A stretch of DNA of 64,000 nt, taken from Leptoclinus maculatus. Taxonomy: Eukaryota; Chordata; Actinopteri; Perciformes; Stichaeidae. The notes beneath the pieces are model-generated. The model made no database searches and had not been told where the DNA came from. It saw only the letters and a list, made by a program, of their open reading frames with translations. The DNA is taken from the NCBI GenBank assembly GCA_032191485.1, contig JAVDOI010000016.1, positions 13,378,759-13,442,758 of the forward strand. Direction: 5' to 3'. A program made the position numbers and the translations under genes. Positions 45,879-57,699 of this stretch are shown piece by piece; position 1 is the first letter of the stretch, and each line of letters starts with the position of its first letter.

Positions 45879-48800
45879 CGGCAATGCGTCTGTTTCGCTC
45901 GCTGAACACAATGTACAGTTTGACTCTCGCCACGTTAATCTGAATGATTTATGGTGTCTCTCCTGCCGTTAGCCACTCTACTGCTTCATGGCGACACATG
46001 GTTGGAACGCCGCTGTTCTGCTTGGCCTTCAGGCAAGGAAGAGCAGTCATAAAGAATTCAGTTTTCTGCTGGTTGCCATTAAATGTCTGTCAGCAGTTTT
46101 ATTTTATATTGTGTGCCATTCCAGCTTGTGGATGAGTTTCCCCCCTCATGGTATATTTTCTCTATAGGAGGAGACTGTGGCTCTGAGGAAGGAGGGTAGT
46201 GGAGTGGTCCTGGGCTGCCAGTTACCGCATCTGATAGGCATCGATGAAGACCTGCTCAGCACTGGAATAGTCCTGTATTATTTGAAAGTGAATAGATAAT
46301 TTGAACTTCATATAATTCACACATTACTCTTTATTTGTCTAAAATCATTACCAGCCAAGGTCCAATGCTTTTGTTAATTGGCAAACAACAGCTTGCATAT
46401 TGTAGCGTGACCTTTTTAATCTTCCCTGTAGGAGGGCAGAACCCTGATTGGGAGTGATGAAGCATCGTGCAGTCAGGATATTGGTGAGTCAAGGTTACTG
46501 CACTGAATTCCCAGCTGCTGTTTTGTGCATTAGACTGGAAATGTATGCAGTATTTCTTTTCATGCTGTAATTGTATTGTAGTACTTCATGGGCCTGGGCT
46601 CCTCGGTGAACATTGTGTGCTTGAGAACCGTGCTGGGACCGTGACTCTGATCCCTCAGGATGGTGCACTGTGTTCAGTCAATGGCTCCGTGGTAACTGAT
46701 CCCTGCCAGCTGACTCAGGGTAAGCATTTCTGCAAAGCTTAATATACTTTTGATATTCTTTAATGAACATTTGGGGGGAGGGGGGAGCAAGGCATGTCTG
46801 TAATAATGAAGATTTCTCTCTCAGATTCCCAATTATTTAGCCAGTGGGAGGCAATAACACACTCATCCATTTTGAATGCAGTTATATGAGATCACTGCAT
46901 CACATCTGCAAATGAAATCCACTTTATGTCCCTGGCACCCCCACGGCAGCGTGCTCAGGGCATGAGTGGATTGTGAACACGGCTCTCCACAGGGCAGATG
47001 CCATTTCTCTTACTAAACATTTGAAGGGCGAGGGACCTCAGACAAAGCCCCAGGCCCTTCATTTAATTGGCAGATGGAGTTGATAGGGCCGACAGGTTTG
47101 AAGTGGGCCAGGGCATTAACCTTTCAAAGGACAGAGCCAAGCGGATCTAAAACTCCTGCCCCCCAGAGCAGACCCTGCTTGCTGGGGCTGGGAGCTTTCA
47201 CCACTTACGACCTCCTCATCCTCACTGGTTTGCTTTCCAGAGATAATAACTGCACACAGAACCAGGCTGCACAGGGCCTGGCGACGCCAGTCTCTTTTAT
47301 AGCCATTTAAATTTATCCAATATCCCCTTCAGAAACTGCTGCATCTGAAGCTATTTTCTTGAACAAATGATAGTAATTTTCAGTCCAACGGCAGCTGGAA
47401 TCCATCACGGGCTGCTCTCTCAGGTGCTTTGTCACTCGTCAGAAGTCATTAGTAGTAGCAAGATTAGTATTTGCTGTGCTGAGAGAGGAGAAGGGGAATG
47501 AAGAGGAGACCTTGAGAAAATCTGTGAATGTGGCCGAATATGAGCGCGAGTCTGCTATATAAACCCTAATATCAGTTCAATCCGATATATTTACAAGGCT
47601 TCTCAAGTTTCCTTGGACCATTTCTCCAGTAATTCATCCCCCTGGTCTAGGTCACTGCCAATCACATTGGGGATTGTGTTCTTCATGGCAATTCAATTTA
47701 CCTCAGCAGAAGAAAATGTTGGAGAACGTTTTATGCCATTTATCAACTTTCCCCAAGTTCAGTGCAGAGACAGTTCACTGGAATCCCACAATGACCGGTA
47801 GATTCCCCTGGCCAAAGTCTAACTTGTCACCTTTTTATGCATTATAGATACTGTGCCACGCCTCAAAATTGCATCTGTCTTGGAACAGATGACATATGGC
47901 CTCTGTCCGTCTTCTCACACTGTGTGGCATAATTCAATGCTTGCTACAGCATTTATACCAAACAGTTAAGTTTAGGCAGGTAAGTGAGTTGGTGATATGT
48001 TTCATGCTGTGCCTCTTCGGTTCCCTCTAGGTGCCATCACACAGCTAGGAAGAGGAACCATACTCCGGTTTAACCACCCGACTGAGGCTGCCCAGCTCAG
48101 AGACAAACGCCAGGTACAGACGTGACCCAAAACCACCACAGACGAGCCTTATTGTGTTCTCATACTAACATGCTGTTTTTGTAAAGCTGAGTGAGCCTCT
48201 TTCAGTAAGGATGCTGCCACGACTGCATTTTCCGCTGGTAATCTTGTAAAAGCAAGTCAGCATCATGCACTTTGTTTCCATAACTACCAGCTGTATTATC
48301 TGCTTCCTTCAGCAAACATTGCTCGTGTTGAACTCAAATTCACACTAGATGCCACATCAGAAACTCCAACAGCAGCACCAGTGTGTGTGATCCGTGCAGA
48401 TTCTTTCTGATCAGAATAAGAACATGCTTGATTTTCCGCTGCTACTGCTTGTGTTTGCCTGTTTTGCATGAAACTGTACTTCTTCGTTCTCAATAATTGG
48501 CTCACAAAAAAGCACCAGACCTGCACATCATGAACAATCTCTCCACATTACTGACCTTGTTTTCAACTTTGAGAAGCTCTCTGCTGTTCCTGAAAGAAGG
48601 CCAGGTGCAGCAGCTTTCAAAGCATTGTGTGAATGGACCCTTTCTCCTGATGGAACCCCAATCAGTGTTTCTCTTCAAAACATTGTTTACGTATTCTTAA
48701 GAAGTTTGCGTTGCGTAAGTGGGTGTAAGAATAAAAACCTGCAAGTGTTTGTGTGCTGGGCAGAATTATGTAAATCCCTTTAAAATGTAGTAAACAATGG

Positions 48801-51800
48801 TTGAAAATGTTAATCATGTTAGTCAATGTCATGTCAGGCCTACGTCATGACGAAGGGGACAAACAAACAAACCCAATAAGGGGAATGACAAGAAAAGTGC
48901 AGTTAGTTCAGTCAGTCAAACCTCCCAACCATCTGTGTGAGAAGAGCACTGCTGGAGCAGGTTACCGGGAGGCCTGTAGACACTCTGAACTACAGGCTTC
49001 CATTCCTGCTTTGGTAGACGCGTGCATACAAATACTGTTGCCTGTGTGCTTCCCTACTCGTAGCTTTATGGAGTGAAAGTCACTGTTGAAAAAACTCTGT
49101 GTGGCTTAGTGTTGTCAGAAGTCAATAGTTATTATAGTTTTTATTTTTTTTTATTGTGAATATTATAGCATTATTTTCAAATTCTTTAATCATCAATGCT
49201 CACTGTAATTTAAAATTAAGTTCTGATCTAGTATCCATTTGCCTGCAACTAACATTTAGTCCCCTTTTAAGCATTTCCTCCTCAGCTTTATAACATTTTA
49301 TGTTGTAAAATGGATTCATACACCGTTTTATAGACACAGCTGTACTTCTGGTTTTTGACAGCTTTCTGCTCTCTGCATTATTGAAAATTGCACGCCATTA
49401 CAGCCAAGTAAAGCACCGACATCCAGGCCCCGCTGTGGTGCCAAGATGAGTCTTTGCCATTCATTTTTAACATCGATTCTAATGTGGTCTCAGGAGTTGC
49501 ACGTTCACTCAGTCTTACAATATACTACCACTCCGAGAATGCAGTGTGCAACTGTGGTTTTAGAAAGCAGCATATTTCAATAGTGCTATAGATAAACATA
49601 ATAAAAATGCATAAAAGAATCACAAGAATGGACCTGGTTGCGCATTACTCTCTCAAAATGCACAGCCATTTAATTTTAGGAATATGTGATCGTGTCATTT
49701 GGAGGGGCTTTCAATTACCAGATATAAGATTTAGAAGTGTTTCCAAATGTTGTCAAAGCTCTTCAGTCTACGCTCTTGTGTTTTGTGAAAAACAGTGTCA
49801 TGAATACAGATGACATACAGCATCCTCTAAAATTAAATCATTGCATAATTGCAAATCTACCGCAGGCAGCTGTCACTCGTATCTCCCACAGATTTACATT
49901 TCACAGTGCCGTCTCATTCTGTTGTCTGCAGAGAGGCCCGCCGTCTGACTTCAGCCTGCCCTTGACTGACGTGTCCAAGTCTACTGCGAATCTGTCCAAG
50001 GTGATGCTGCAAAACCCAGGGTGAGACTTATGCAGACATATGTAATGGCTCTCTACACTCTGTGACCCAAGCATAACTGAACCCAGTCTACCTGAGTCTC
50101 CACAAGGTGCCTGCTTATTGAACAGCATTCATCGGGCTTGTAGTTCAAATCAATGCTATAAATCATAGCAGCGCTTCTGTGAGGAGAGGTGGGAACATGC
50201 TAAAAAGCCATTCTGAAGTGCTTCATGCTGAGTCATTGGAAATCACAGTCGGCAAGTCTCCAACAGCCCAAGGCGTGTCCCAAAAGGGCCTCTAGTTCTG
50301 TAGGTAGTGAACTGCCCCGTGTCCCATTTTCAAAATCACTGCAGTGTACTTGAAGTTTAGCTCCCCCAAATTCTCAAAATACACTGTAAAAAAAAACTAC
50401 TGTTCAGAAGTTGCATCATTCGACGTTGCTAAATCTTTTTACACATAACTTTCTCAACCTGGGTTCTTGTCTGTATTTGCGAAACGTCATCGGCCACGGT
50501 CCAAGAAGCATCTCCGTTCAAAGTGCACTACAAGTACAAAGTACTGTCTTGGAGTAGAAAAGTGTCCCAGTGTGTATTATGCAGCGTTGGTGGATGATTA
50601 AAGCCACTGTTATCATTTTTGTTCAGATTTTGGAGGTATCAACCCTGCTAAGTGGGCACAAATATCTGTGGTCATTCTGGGAAAAAGATCTCTCACAAGA
50701 AAGTCTTTTGTTAATTTATTGGTGGCACTGATGTCTCTGTAGCGTTTTAAACTTGCTTTCCTAAACTTTGGTCTCAGTCCAAATTAGTTTGGCTGAATGT
50801 AAAGTTTAGAGGTTCATGTTTTGTATTTGGCTGCTGTACAATAACGCTGCTACAGTAGCAGTACAGTTTGGCTCCTTATATGTAAGATCTTGCCACACTT
50901 TTAGTAAATATTAGTGTGTATATATATATATATTATATAAATGAATGAAAATGGGAAGTGGAGTGCATGATATATAGTTGTATTGTAAAAATGCATTATA
51001 GTGAGGATAAAAGATGTATCTGTTGTCTGCATGCCACGGTCAACGTTGATGAAAGCTCTGAGAACGCTTGTTAAGTGGACCTTGAGATTATTGAGATACA
51101 CGGCTTTGCTCAAGTGTCACAACAAAGTTCAAGCCCCCAAGGACCAGAATTTTGTGCACTCTGTATTGAGAAAAGCCTACTCTCACTACAGGTAGACACG
51201 GCTGCAACTGATCCAATAACAAGTTGATTTGGGTATGTTAAAACAACTGACACTGCTGTTAATCACATACAAATCGTGTGCATGGTGGCTTTAACAAACC
51301 GTGAGGAGCTAGCACTAACAAAAAGGATTACTGTCACTATCATTTTTATTGACACTTAACAGACGTTGTGCACTTTTCTTTTACACTACAGTCGACCTAA
51401 CTCTGACATTATGTTAGTATGACTGTTCTTTATACCCTGCCACTGCCTTGCAACTGTGTGACAGGTCATCGATCTGTCAGTGTCTCAGGGTTCATTGAAT
51501 TGGTGCCCAAAATCCAATTCACTCTCTAGTGATTCACCTACTGAAGTATTGAGCAGTTTGAGACACCCACCCGGTCTCTCGTGATCTGATAACCTTGATG
51601 TTTTACAACATGTGGAGCTGTCTGACATGTAATTTCCCTCACAGTGCAGTATCTCCAAAAAACAGCACCTCCGCTCACGTGATTCATTTTGCTTTCAGTG
51701 GAACACCTGCAACCGTGTTCCCGATCTGCTGGTCTGACGCTGCTCGGATGTGAAAGCGTTAATGCTCGTGTATATCGACGATTACTTCAAGGCTGCTATT

Positions 51801-54800
51801 AGTCCAACACACAGCTACTGTGGTCACCACTGTGCTTCAGAAACACTTGGTTTGTGGGCGAAAACATGGAGAAGAATGGATGTCAGTAGGAGTCTGTGGT
51901 GGAGGGAAACTGAGACAGCCTAATTGAAGTCTGTAGGTGTTAATGGCAGATCAGCAGTCTCTCATTGCTTGGATATGTATTCCATGCTTGTTCTGCTTGC
52001 TGTTTGTGTAGCATAAACTCGTTCACAGCAAGGACAGAATTGATCCGAGTTTGCCCAACCATCTTCGAAATAACCCTGAGTGATGAATGAGCACAAATAA
52101 TTTGAATTCAAATAGTGGCTGTTTGGGTCTGGGAGTGAAACAAGATATCAATGAACTAACCTGCCGTTACTTGAGGGAGTGCCCATTATCGGCTACATCA
52201 GTTTGATCAAAGACTTTCTCACTTGAGAGTTTGGACAGGAAGAGGCTAACTGCACAACAAAACGTCCAACGTCCTGTTCCTCACAGCGTGGGAACACTTC
52301 ACATTTTTGTATTCATCCAGATCTTTAATTCACTAATACTTATGTGCATTTATGTCAGCTGAAAACAGATTAGCTCAGCTAGCCTTGCCTCTAAGCATGA
52401 GGTGCAGAAAATCTATTAAATTGAGCTTTTAGTTTTGAAACACAAGGGGGATACTGCTCGGAGAGGCACGGAAGGGCTACGTTGTCTGATATGGCAAGGT
52501 CACATGCTTTTGTATTGTGTATGAATTCATGGCCGCCCGCAACTTCTAGAAAAAGTTGTCCCACTGTGTTTGAATCATGCTTTATCAAATGGACTGTGTA
52601 ACAGTCTGAGACTGTATGTTGGAGTGTGGACTCCGAGAGCCCCCAGTGATGGAGTGGGTCAGCTGGCGTTTGACCCATGCAGTTTTTAATGGCCACCTCA
52701 GCTCTGAAAGTCCTTCATCTGACAAACCTCAGTATTTTCCATCTCTGGCCAGAAGCCCAAGTGGCAACTTTACAATTATTGCCTCTTCTGGCATTCGACA
52801 GGCTGTTATTAGGAGTTTGAATCTCCTAAAATGGTGTTTTTACACTGGTTAACGTCCATCACTCTTGGAACTCCTGTGCCACTTTTCACTCCCTGCTATC
52901 GGCTTCAGTGCGGCGAGAACAATCTTGCCTACAAACCCATCTAGCTCTGAAGGCTGCGATTTTATTCATTTAATTTTTTCTGTCACTTTACTTTCAGCTG
53001 CTCTTTTTTTTAACATCGCAGGTGCCCCTTTCAAATATCTGGGTTGGAGTTCCATAGAACTGCAACAAAAGGAAATGGAAATGCTTGATAATATGGTTTG
53101 AGTTGTGTTAAAGGGTGCGTATGAAAGAATGTAGGACTTCTCATAAAATCTGTGGGTGGGCATGTACGATGTGATAACTAGGAGGATGGGAGATAAGCTC
53201 AATCAGCAGGAGGTGGAATGGCAGCAAGTTCAAGAGAGCATGAACAAACGCAATCGGGACATCAAAAGACTTTCAAAGGAAAACAGTGGGGCTCCCCATC
53301 AACAGAGAGCAGGAGAGAAGACAACGGGGGCAGAGATGGAAGAGACTGGCGATGGGTAAGTTAGGGGAAGGCGAACTGTGCTCTCTGTGGCGACGTTAAT
53401 GAATCCGTTGTTCATTCCACAGCAAGACCACTGTAAACCTCGGCATGTGAGCAAAGTGTGTGACAGAATAAAATCCCCAAAATGTGGTCAGCCTCTGAGG
53501 CTGAGAATCCCAGATCAGTGTTCCTCCATTTATTCATGTGAGCAGACAAACATTGCCGAGTACAGGACATCCTCTGTACTGATCCTCAGGATCTGCAAAA
53601 ATCCTTTAATCGTCACGAGGACCTGCACTGTGATCCCTCTTGTTGTTGATGTCAATGCTTTAGCGCTCCTGCTTTTCCCCCTCACCAACCTGCTGCAGCA
53701 CACAAAGCTCAGCCAAAGCCTCTGTTTACTGTCAGAAATCATTCTGAGCTGTATATTTGGTTTCTGCTCCCCCCTCCAGAGTGCTGAGTATTGTATGTAA
53801 ATCCTCAAATCAACATGCACAGATTCTATTTAATTTCACAGCTAGTAGAGTGGCTCTAATCTCATCCAGCCGTTTGGGCTGTTTGCTTTTCAAATCTAAT
53901 GGATGTTTTTTGTGAAGTGGGGGCTTGGGGGTTATTGCAGTCTTGTCTTTTGCCTGCAAACTGTTTGAAGTCTCCAGTGTCACACCACAGCAAATAATTA
54001 AATTTGCTTTTGCAAACAAAGAGCCTGGCAGCATGTATAAGCATATAAACGCAGCCGATTGTGCACACGCCGCCTTGTATCAAGACGCAGTTTTTGTTTT
54101 GCAGATAAAATATGAAATGTATTTCATTATTGTCGTCATTGTGTCATTTTTTTCAGGCAGATGAATATGCTGGCTGCAGAGCCGGATGAAGTGCCAAGCA
54201 GCTGTCTTGCCTGTGAGACAATGAAGAAGCACAGGACTACAGTATGTATTCACACTTTATTTGTTCTACTGTTAGAAAAAAAACTCACACTCTTGATTGA
54301 GAGAGTGAGTTTTTAGAAATAAGGTTGTATTCAATAAGCCATGGGTAGTTTCTGCATGGAATTAACTGACTTTTAATTTTTTAATTTTAAAGTGAGACTT
54401 TGTTCTGCAGTTTGTTTATCGAGCCACTATGGTGCCGCTGTGCCACTGTTCGTCCCTCTTGTTTCTGCAAAACACAGCAAATACCTGCCCCCCCTCTCCA
54501 GCCATGCCTAATCCAGTTTTTTTTATGAGGCATGAAATACTTTTTCCCATGGCTTATTGTTTGTTTATTATGCACATACCCCTACAGGAAAGTGTAATTG
54601 ACTTTAAATGACACTCATTTTGTGAAAGCATATTGCAATGAGAGCACTTTTGAAGTATTTCTGTTTGTACATGTACCTTGTTATTCTTCACTCTATTTTC
54701 CTGTGCATGTATTTATGCATTCAAATATAATTGAATACATAAATAAAGGGGTCTGGGAGAAATAGTTATTTGAGTTCCTTCTCAGCAATGGCAGTACTAA

Positions 54801-57133
54801 TTTAATAGTAAATTGCATAAAATATCTTTCAAAGTTTTATGACCTCTCATACTTTCTCCTTTTCTCATGTAAAATAGGCCATGCCTGGAAAATATCCCGT
54901 CTCTCACACTAGATTTGAGTTGGATGGAGACGCACTACAGGGTGGGATAAGCACCAGGGATGGCCCGGAGCAGGAGAGGGACTTGTGTCATAAATCAGGG
55001 CTAGGGCTCATGTCTGAGTGGCTGTGGAGGAAAGCTCAGAGTGGGGCTGGAGTTGCAAGTTATAACGGAAAGGAGGTTTGGTCAGGGGATGCCAGCCTCC
55101 AGCAGACAAGTGTCCTGGGCCCGGGTGATGGATGTGGCACGAAGCCAGAGGGGAATGCTAACAAGATCAAAGGCGTCGTGGCTGACTGCTACAAGGAGAG
55201 ACCTGGCTCTGGTGGGAGCTCATTAGGCAACATGTCCCACCTGCAGAGCAGCGGAGGAACTGGCTCCACGTTTGTCCTCCCACAGACCAGCACTCATTCT
55301 CAGCTTGACAAAAAAACTCTCAGCAGTCAGGCAGCATGCTGTCCCCCTGAGGAAACTACCTTCAAGGGCCAGTTTGGTTGTGGAGAGATGGATGAATCTG
55401 GAGGTTCGGAGGAGATCACGGGAGTGTGTGTGACAGAGACTGCAGCAGCCACAGTTCAACACTCAGGGCTGGGTGCTTTGGTCAGCAGAGTTTCTTTGAT
55501 TTTCCAAGATGCAGGTCGTTTTCTGTGGCGCTCACCCACAGTATTGCAGCAAGTCAAGAAAATGGGACTACAGCCTGTTGGGGCCCGCTGGTCCAGCCAT
55601 GTTGTCTCTGTGGTCAGGGAAAGTAATGTTCTGTCTGTAGTGAAGGACAGTCGGGTCTTCTCCATGGTTAAAGCCAGCTTTGTCTTCTCTCTCTTCAAGG
55701 ATAGTCACATTTTTTCAATGGTGAAAGAACTACCTCTCATGCAGCACATCCAGATGGAGATAACTCAAAGCATTCAGGCTACAGAGGCACCTCGGATGAT
55801 TCAGGGCTGCATCAATCCTGACAAAACACAAGTCCCAGTCCTGACACCAACACAAATCTTTAGCAAGGCAGAAGAATTACCAGATGACGTGCCTCTAATG
55901 CCAGAAGATATCTGGACAAAGAATAAGAGAATCGGGGATCTGTGGTTGCCACAAGAGCAAGACACGGCTGATATTCATGTGACTCAAGGACACAATCTAA
56001 TTACAGAGCTGTCGCCAGAAAAACACAGTGAGCCAGAGGTCACCCATGCACCTGAAGACACAAATCAAGTATCGGAGAATTTGAGGACTGTGCCAAACAG
56101 AAACGATGTCCAAATCTTTTGTCAAACGTTGATAGAATTTCCTGATTCCCTTTTGAACCTGCAAAGTTTACCATTTCTTGACATGATGGATACTTTAGAG
56201 TCTATCATCTCCACCTCAGTGCTCACCTCCCAGAAGATTGTAGCTCTCTATTGGGTGAATGTGGCTAAATGCAGCCATCCTGAGCCCCGGCCTGCCCTCC
56301 TGATCCTGGCGGAGACTGGCCTCTACACCCTGAACGCTGACTTTGGGCTCCTGGTTTTGTTCCATCACCTCCCCTTGTTCCAGCTGAAAGAGCTGCAGAT
56401 AGGCTTAGGAGGCCACAGTCTGCGTTTGATGGGCGCTGCAGAGGAGAGCATCCTAGGTGTCTACACCCACAGCCAGCAGCTTACCAAAGAGCTGTGCCGG
56501 GCCATACTTGATGTCATCTGCCCCGGGGACAATAGGGTGTCTCAGCACCCACTGCTCCATGGAGACTTGAAGTTGTCTTTCGACTGGTCCGTGCCGGACC
56601 TGCTGCTGGATGCTGGTTTAAGGGTTTGCTGCCAGTTTCAGAAAAGTCTTGCTGATCTGGTTTATCTTCTTCATTGTAACATGGATCAAGAAACCGTAGC
56701 TCTGGGAGAGGTGCAGATACTACTGTACACAGGTGTAGGGGTGTGCATCAGCCCCAGTACCCACACTGAGCCTCTGGCCCAGCTTTTACTCACTGATACC
56801 CACCTTGGCCTGGTGCAGGACGATGCTGTCTTTCACCCGACTCTACGCTCTGTCACCATCGCGCCCTACCGTCCCCAATTCCATGACTTAACTCTCCGTC
56901 AGCGCTCGGATGTGCGCTGCGTGCTGGTGCATGATGAAGATAAGCGTGGGGCTGTCGGTGTGGATGTAATCCTAGCAAATGTGAGGGGCAGGGGTCCCCC
57001 TGAAAGCGTGACTAAGGCAGCGACCCCGTCTGCACAAGCTTCAAATTCATCTCAGCATGCAGAAGTGTGGAAATTAACTTTCAGTTGCTTCTCTGAGGCC
57101 GCCTCCCTGATTAATCACTTGTCAAATGGCTGA
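35455..57133 (+). CDS. kif16b: KIF16B-like kinesin-3 with a divergent tail
   Basis: This is a plus-end microtubule motor; known KIF16B carries early endosomes. Exons are 35455-35501, 35573-35636, 35725-35835, 35938-36054, 36750-36847, 38381-38493, 38580-38722, 39048-39216, 39619-39747, 39958-40133, 40250-40315, 40403-40462, 46168-46287, 46432-46483, 46582-46719, 48031-48113, 49932-50020, 53182-53355, 54157-54241 and 54878-57133, in frame for 1429 residues. The motor shows GQTGSGKSYTMMG (P-loop), NDLSSRSH (switch I) and LVDLAGSE (switch II); the FHA domain is encoded by 46432-48113. The match to KIF16B ends at KVMLQNPG. No PX domain or long coiled coil follows. The last exon adds five nonapeptide repeats (55607-55741) and a C-terminal region (about residues 450-750 of that exon) that may be PH-like. 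The joins at 40133 and 53182 use weak sites. Confidence 0.85.
36848..38380 (+). other. Kinesin intron 5
   Basis: No other gene or recognisable element is seen in this 1.5-kb intron. Confidence 0.5.
39492..39516. repeat. Homopolymer (C)25 in kinesin intron
   Basis: This is an uninterrupted run of 25 C, about 100 bases before the exon at 39619. Its length is prone to sequencing error. Confidence 0.95.
40463..46167 (+). other. Large kinesin intron with several microsatellites
   Basis: This 5.7-kb intron divides the motor/neck exons from the exons leading into the FHA domain. It holds (GT)n at about 41400-41444, (AT)n then (GT)n at about 41950-41990, (CA)n at about 43005-43073 and (GT)n at about 45841-45876. 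I found no other gene in it. Confidence 0.6.
43005..43073. repeat. (CA)n microsatellite
   Basis: About 34 perfect CA units lie in the kinesin intron. Confidence 0.95.
53022..53095 (+). pseudogene. Exon-like remnant of the KIF16B coiled-coil start
   Basis: After a CAG acceptor, one frame reads SGLEF and another continues IELQQKEMEMLDNM. Together these resemble the LEF-ERQQREELEKL text that follows NPG in KIF16B. The two parts are in different frames (an apparent extra base near 53055), the only donor is weak, and inclusion breaks the frame. Skipping it joins 50020 to 53182 in frame. Confidence 0.45.
55607..55741 (+). repeat. Five tandem 27-base units coding nonapeptide repeats
   Basis: Within the last kinesin exon the units read SVVRESNVL, SVVKDSRVF, SMVKASFVF, SLFKDSHIF and SMVKELPLM. 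The pattern is S-hydrophobic-hydrophobic-K/R-acidic-S-x-hydrophobic-F/L. The DNA units have diverged at synonymous sites while the protein pattern is kept. Confidence 0.9.
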
Positions 57134-57670
57134 TCAAGGACTGAACATCCAGTAATGAACAGCCCAGCTTGAAAACTCTCACTCACAGGGAGCAAACGTG
57201 CATCCCAACCAGACAACGCAAAGGACAGCTTCACTGGTAGATGACAGTGAGAATCCTGACCTATTTTGAAGTTTCCGTATTGATTAATTTTTCTAGATAT
57301 TTTTTCGTCATTTTAATAATGCATGGCTTTAGCACTTTTATCTTCAAAACCCTTGACTCTCTTTGTTCTTGAATTGTTTTGTTCTTTAACTACACGCCCT
57401 GCATTATTTTTGTCAAAGAGGTTGTCAGTTTAATGTGGGATGTTTTAAATAATTAGTTGAAGGTCTGACATTGAGAATTAAAAACACGTTTGTACCAGTT
57501 TAATTTGTTTCATGCGCAATCAGATATTTTTAAAGGATTTTGAATTACCAATCTGACCAAATGATCTCCCTGTCATAGTTACTTAAATGGTGTTTGTATA
57601 TTTGTACTGTATGTGAAGTTGTTGCCATTTTCTAATGTGTTATATAAAAATAGATGAATATGTTTGTTAA

Positions 57671-57676
57671 AATAAA
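57671..57676 (+). terminator. Kinesin polyadenylation signal
   Basis: AATAAA lies 538 bases after the stop codon, after a T-rich 3' UTR. Confidence 0.6.
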
Positions 57677-57699
57677 AGGAAGGTAAATCCACTGCTGCT

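Noticed and set aside
53530..53820. Overlapping frames of 96 and 140 codons in kinesin intron
   Set aside because: No conserved motif and no splice support in phase with neighbours.
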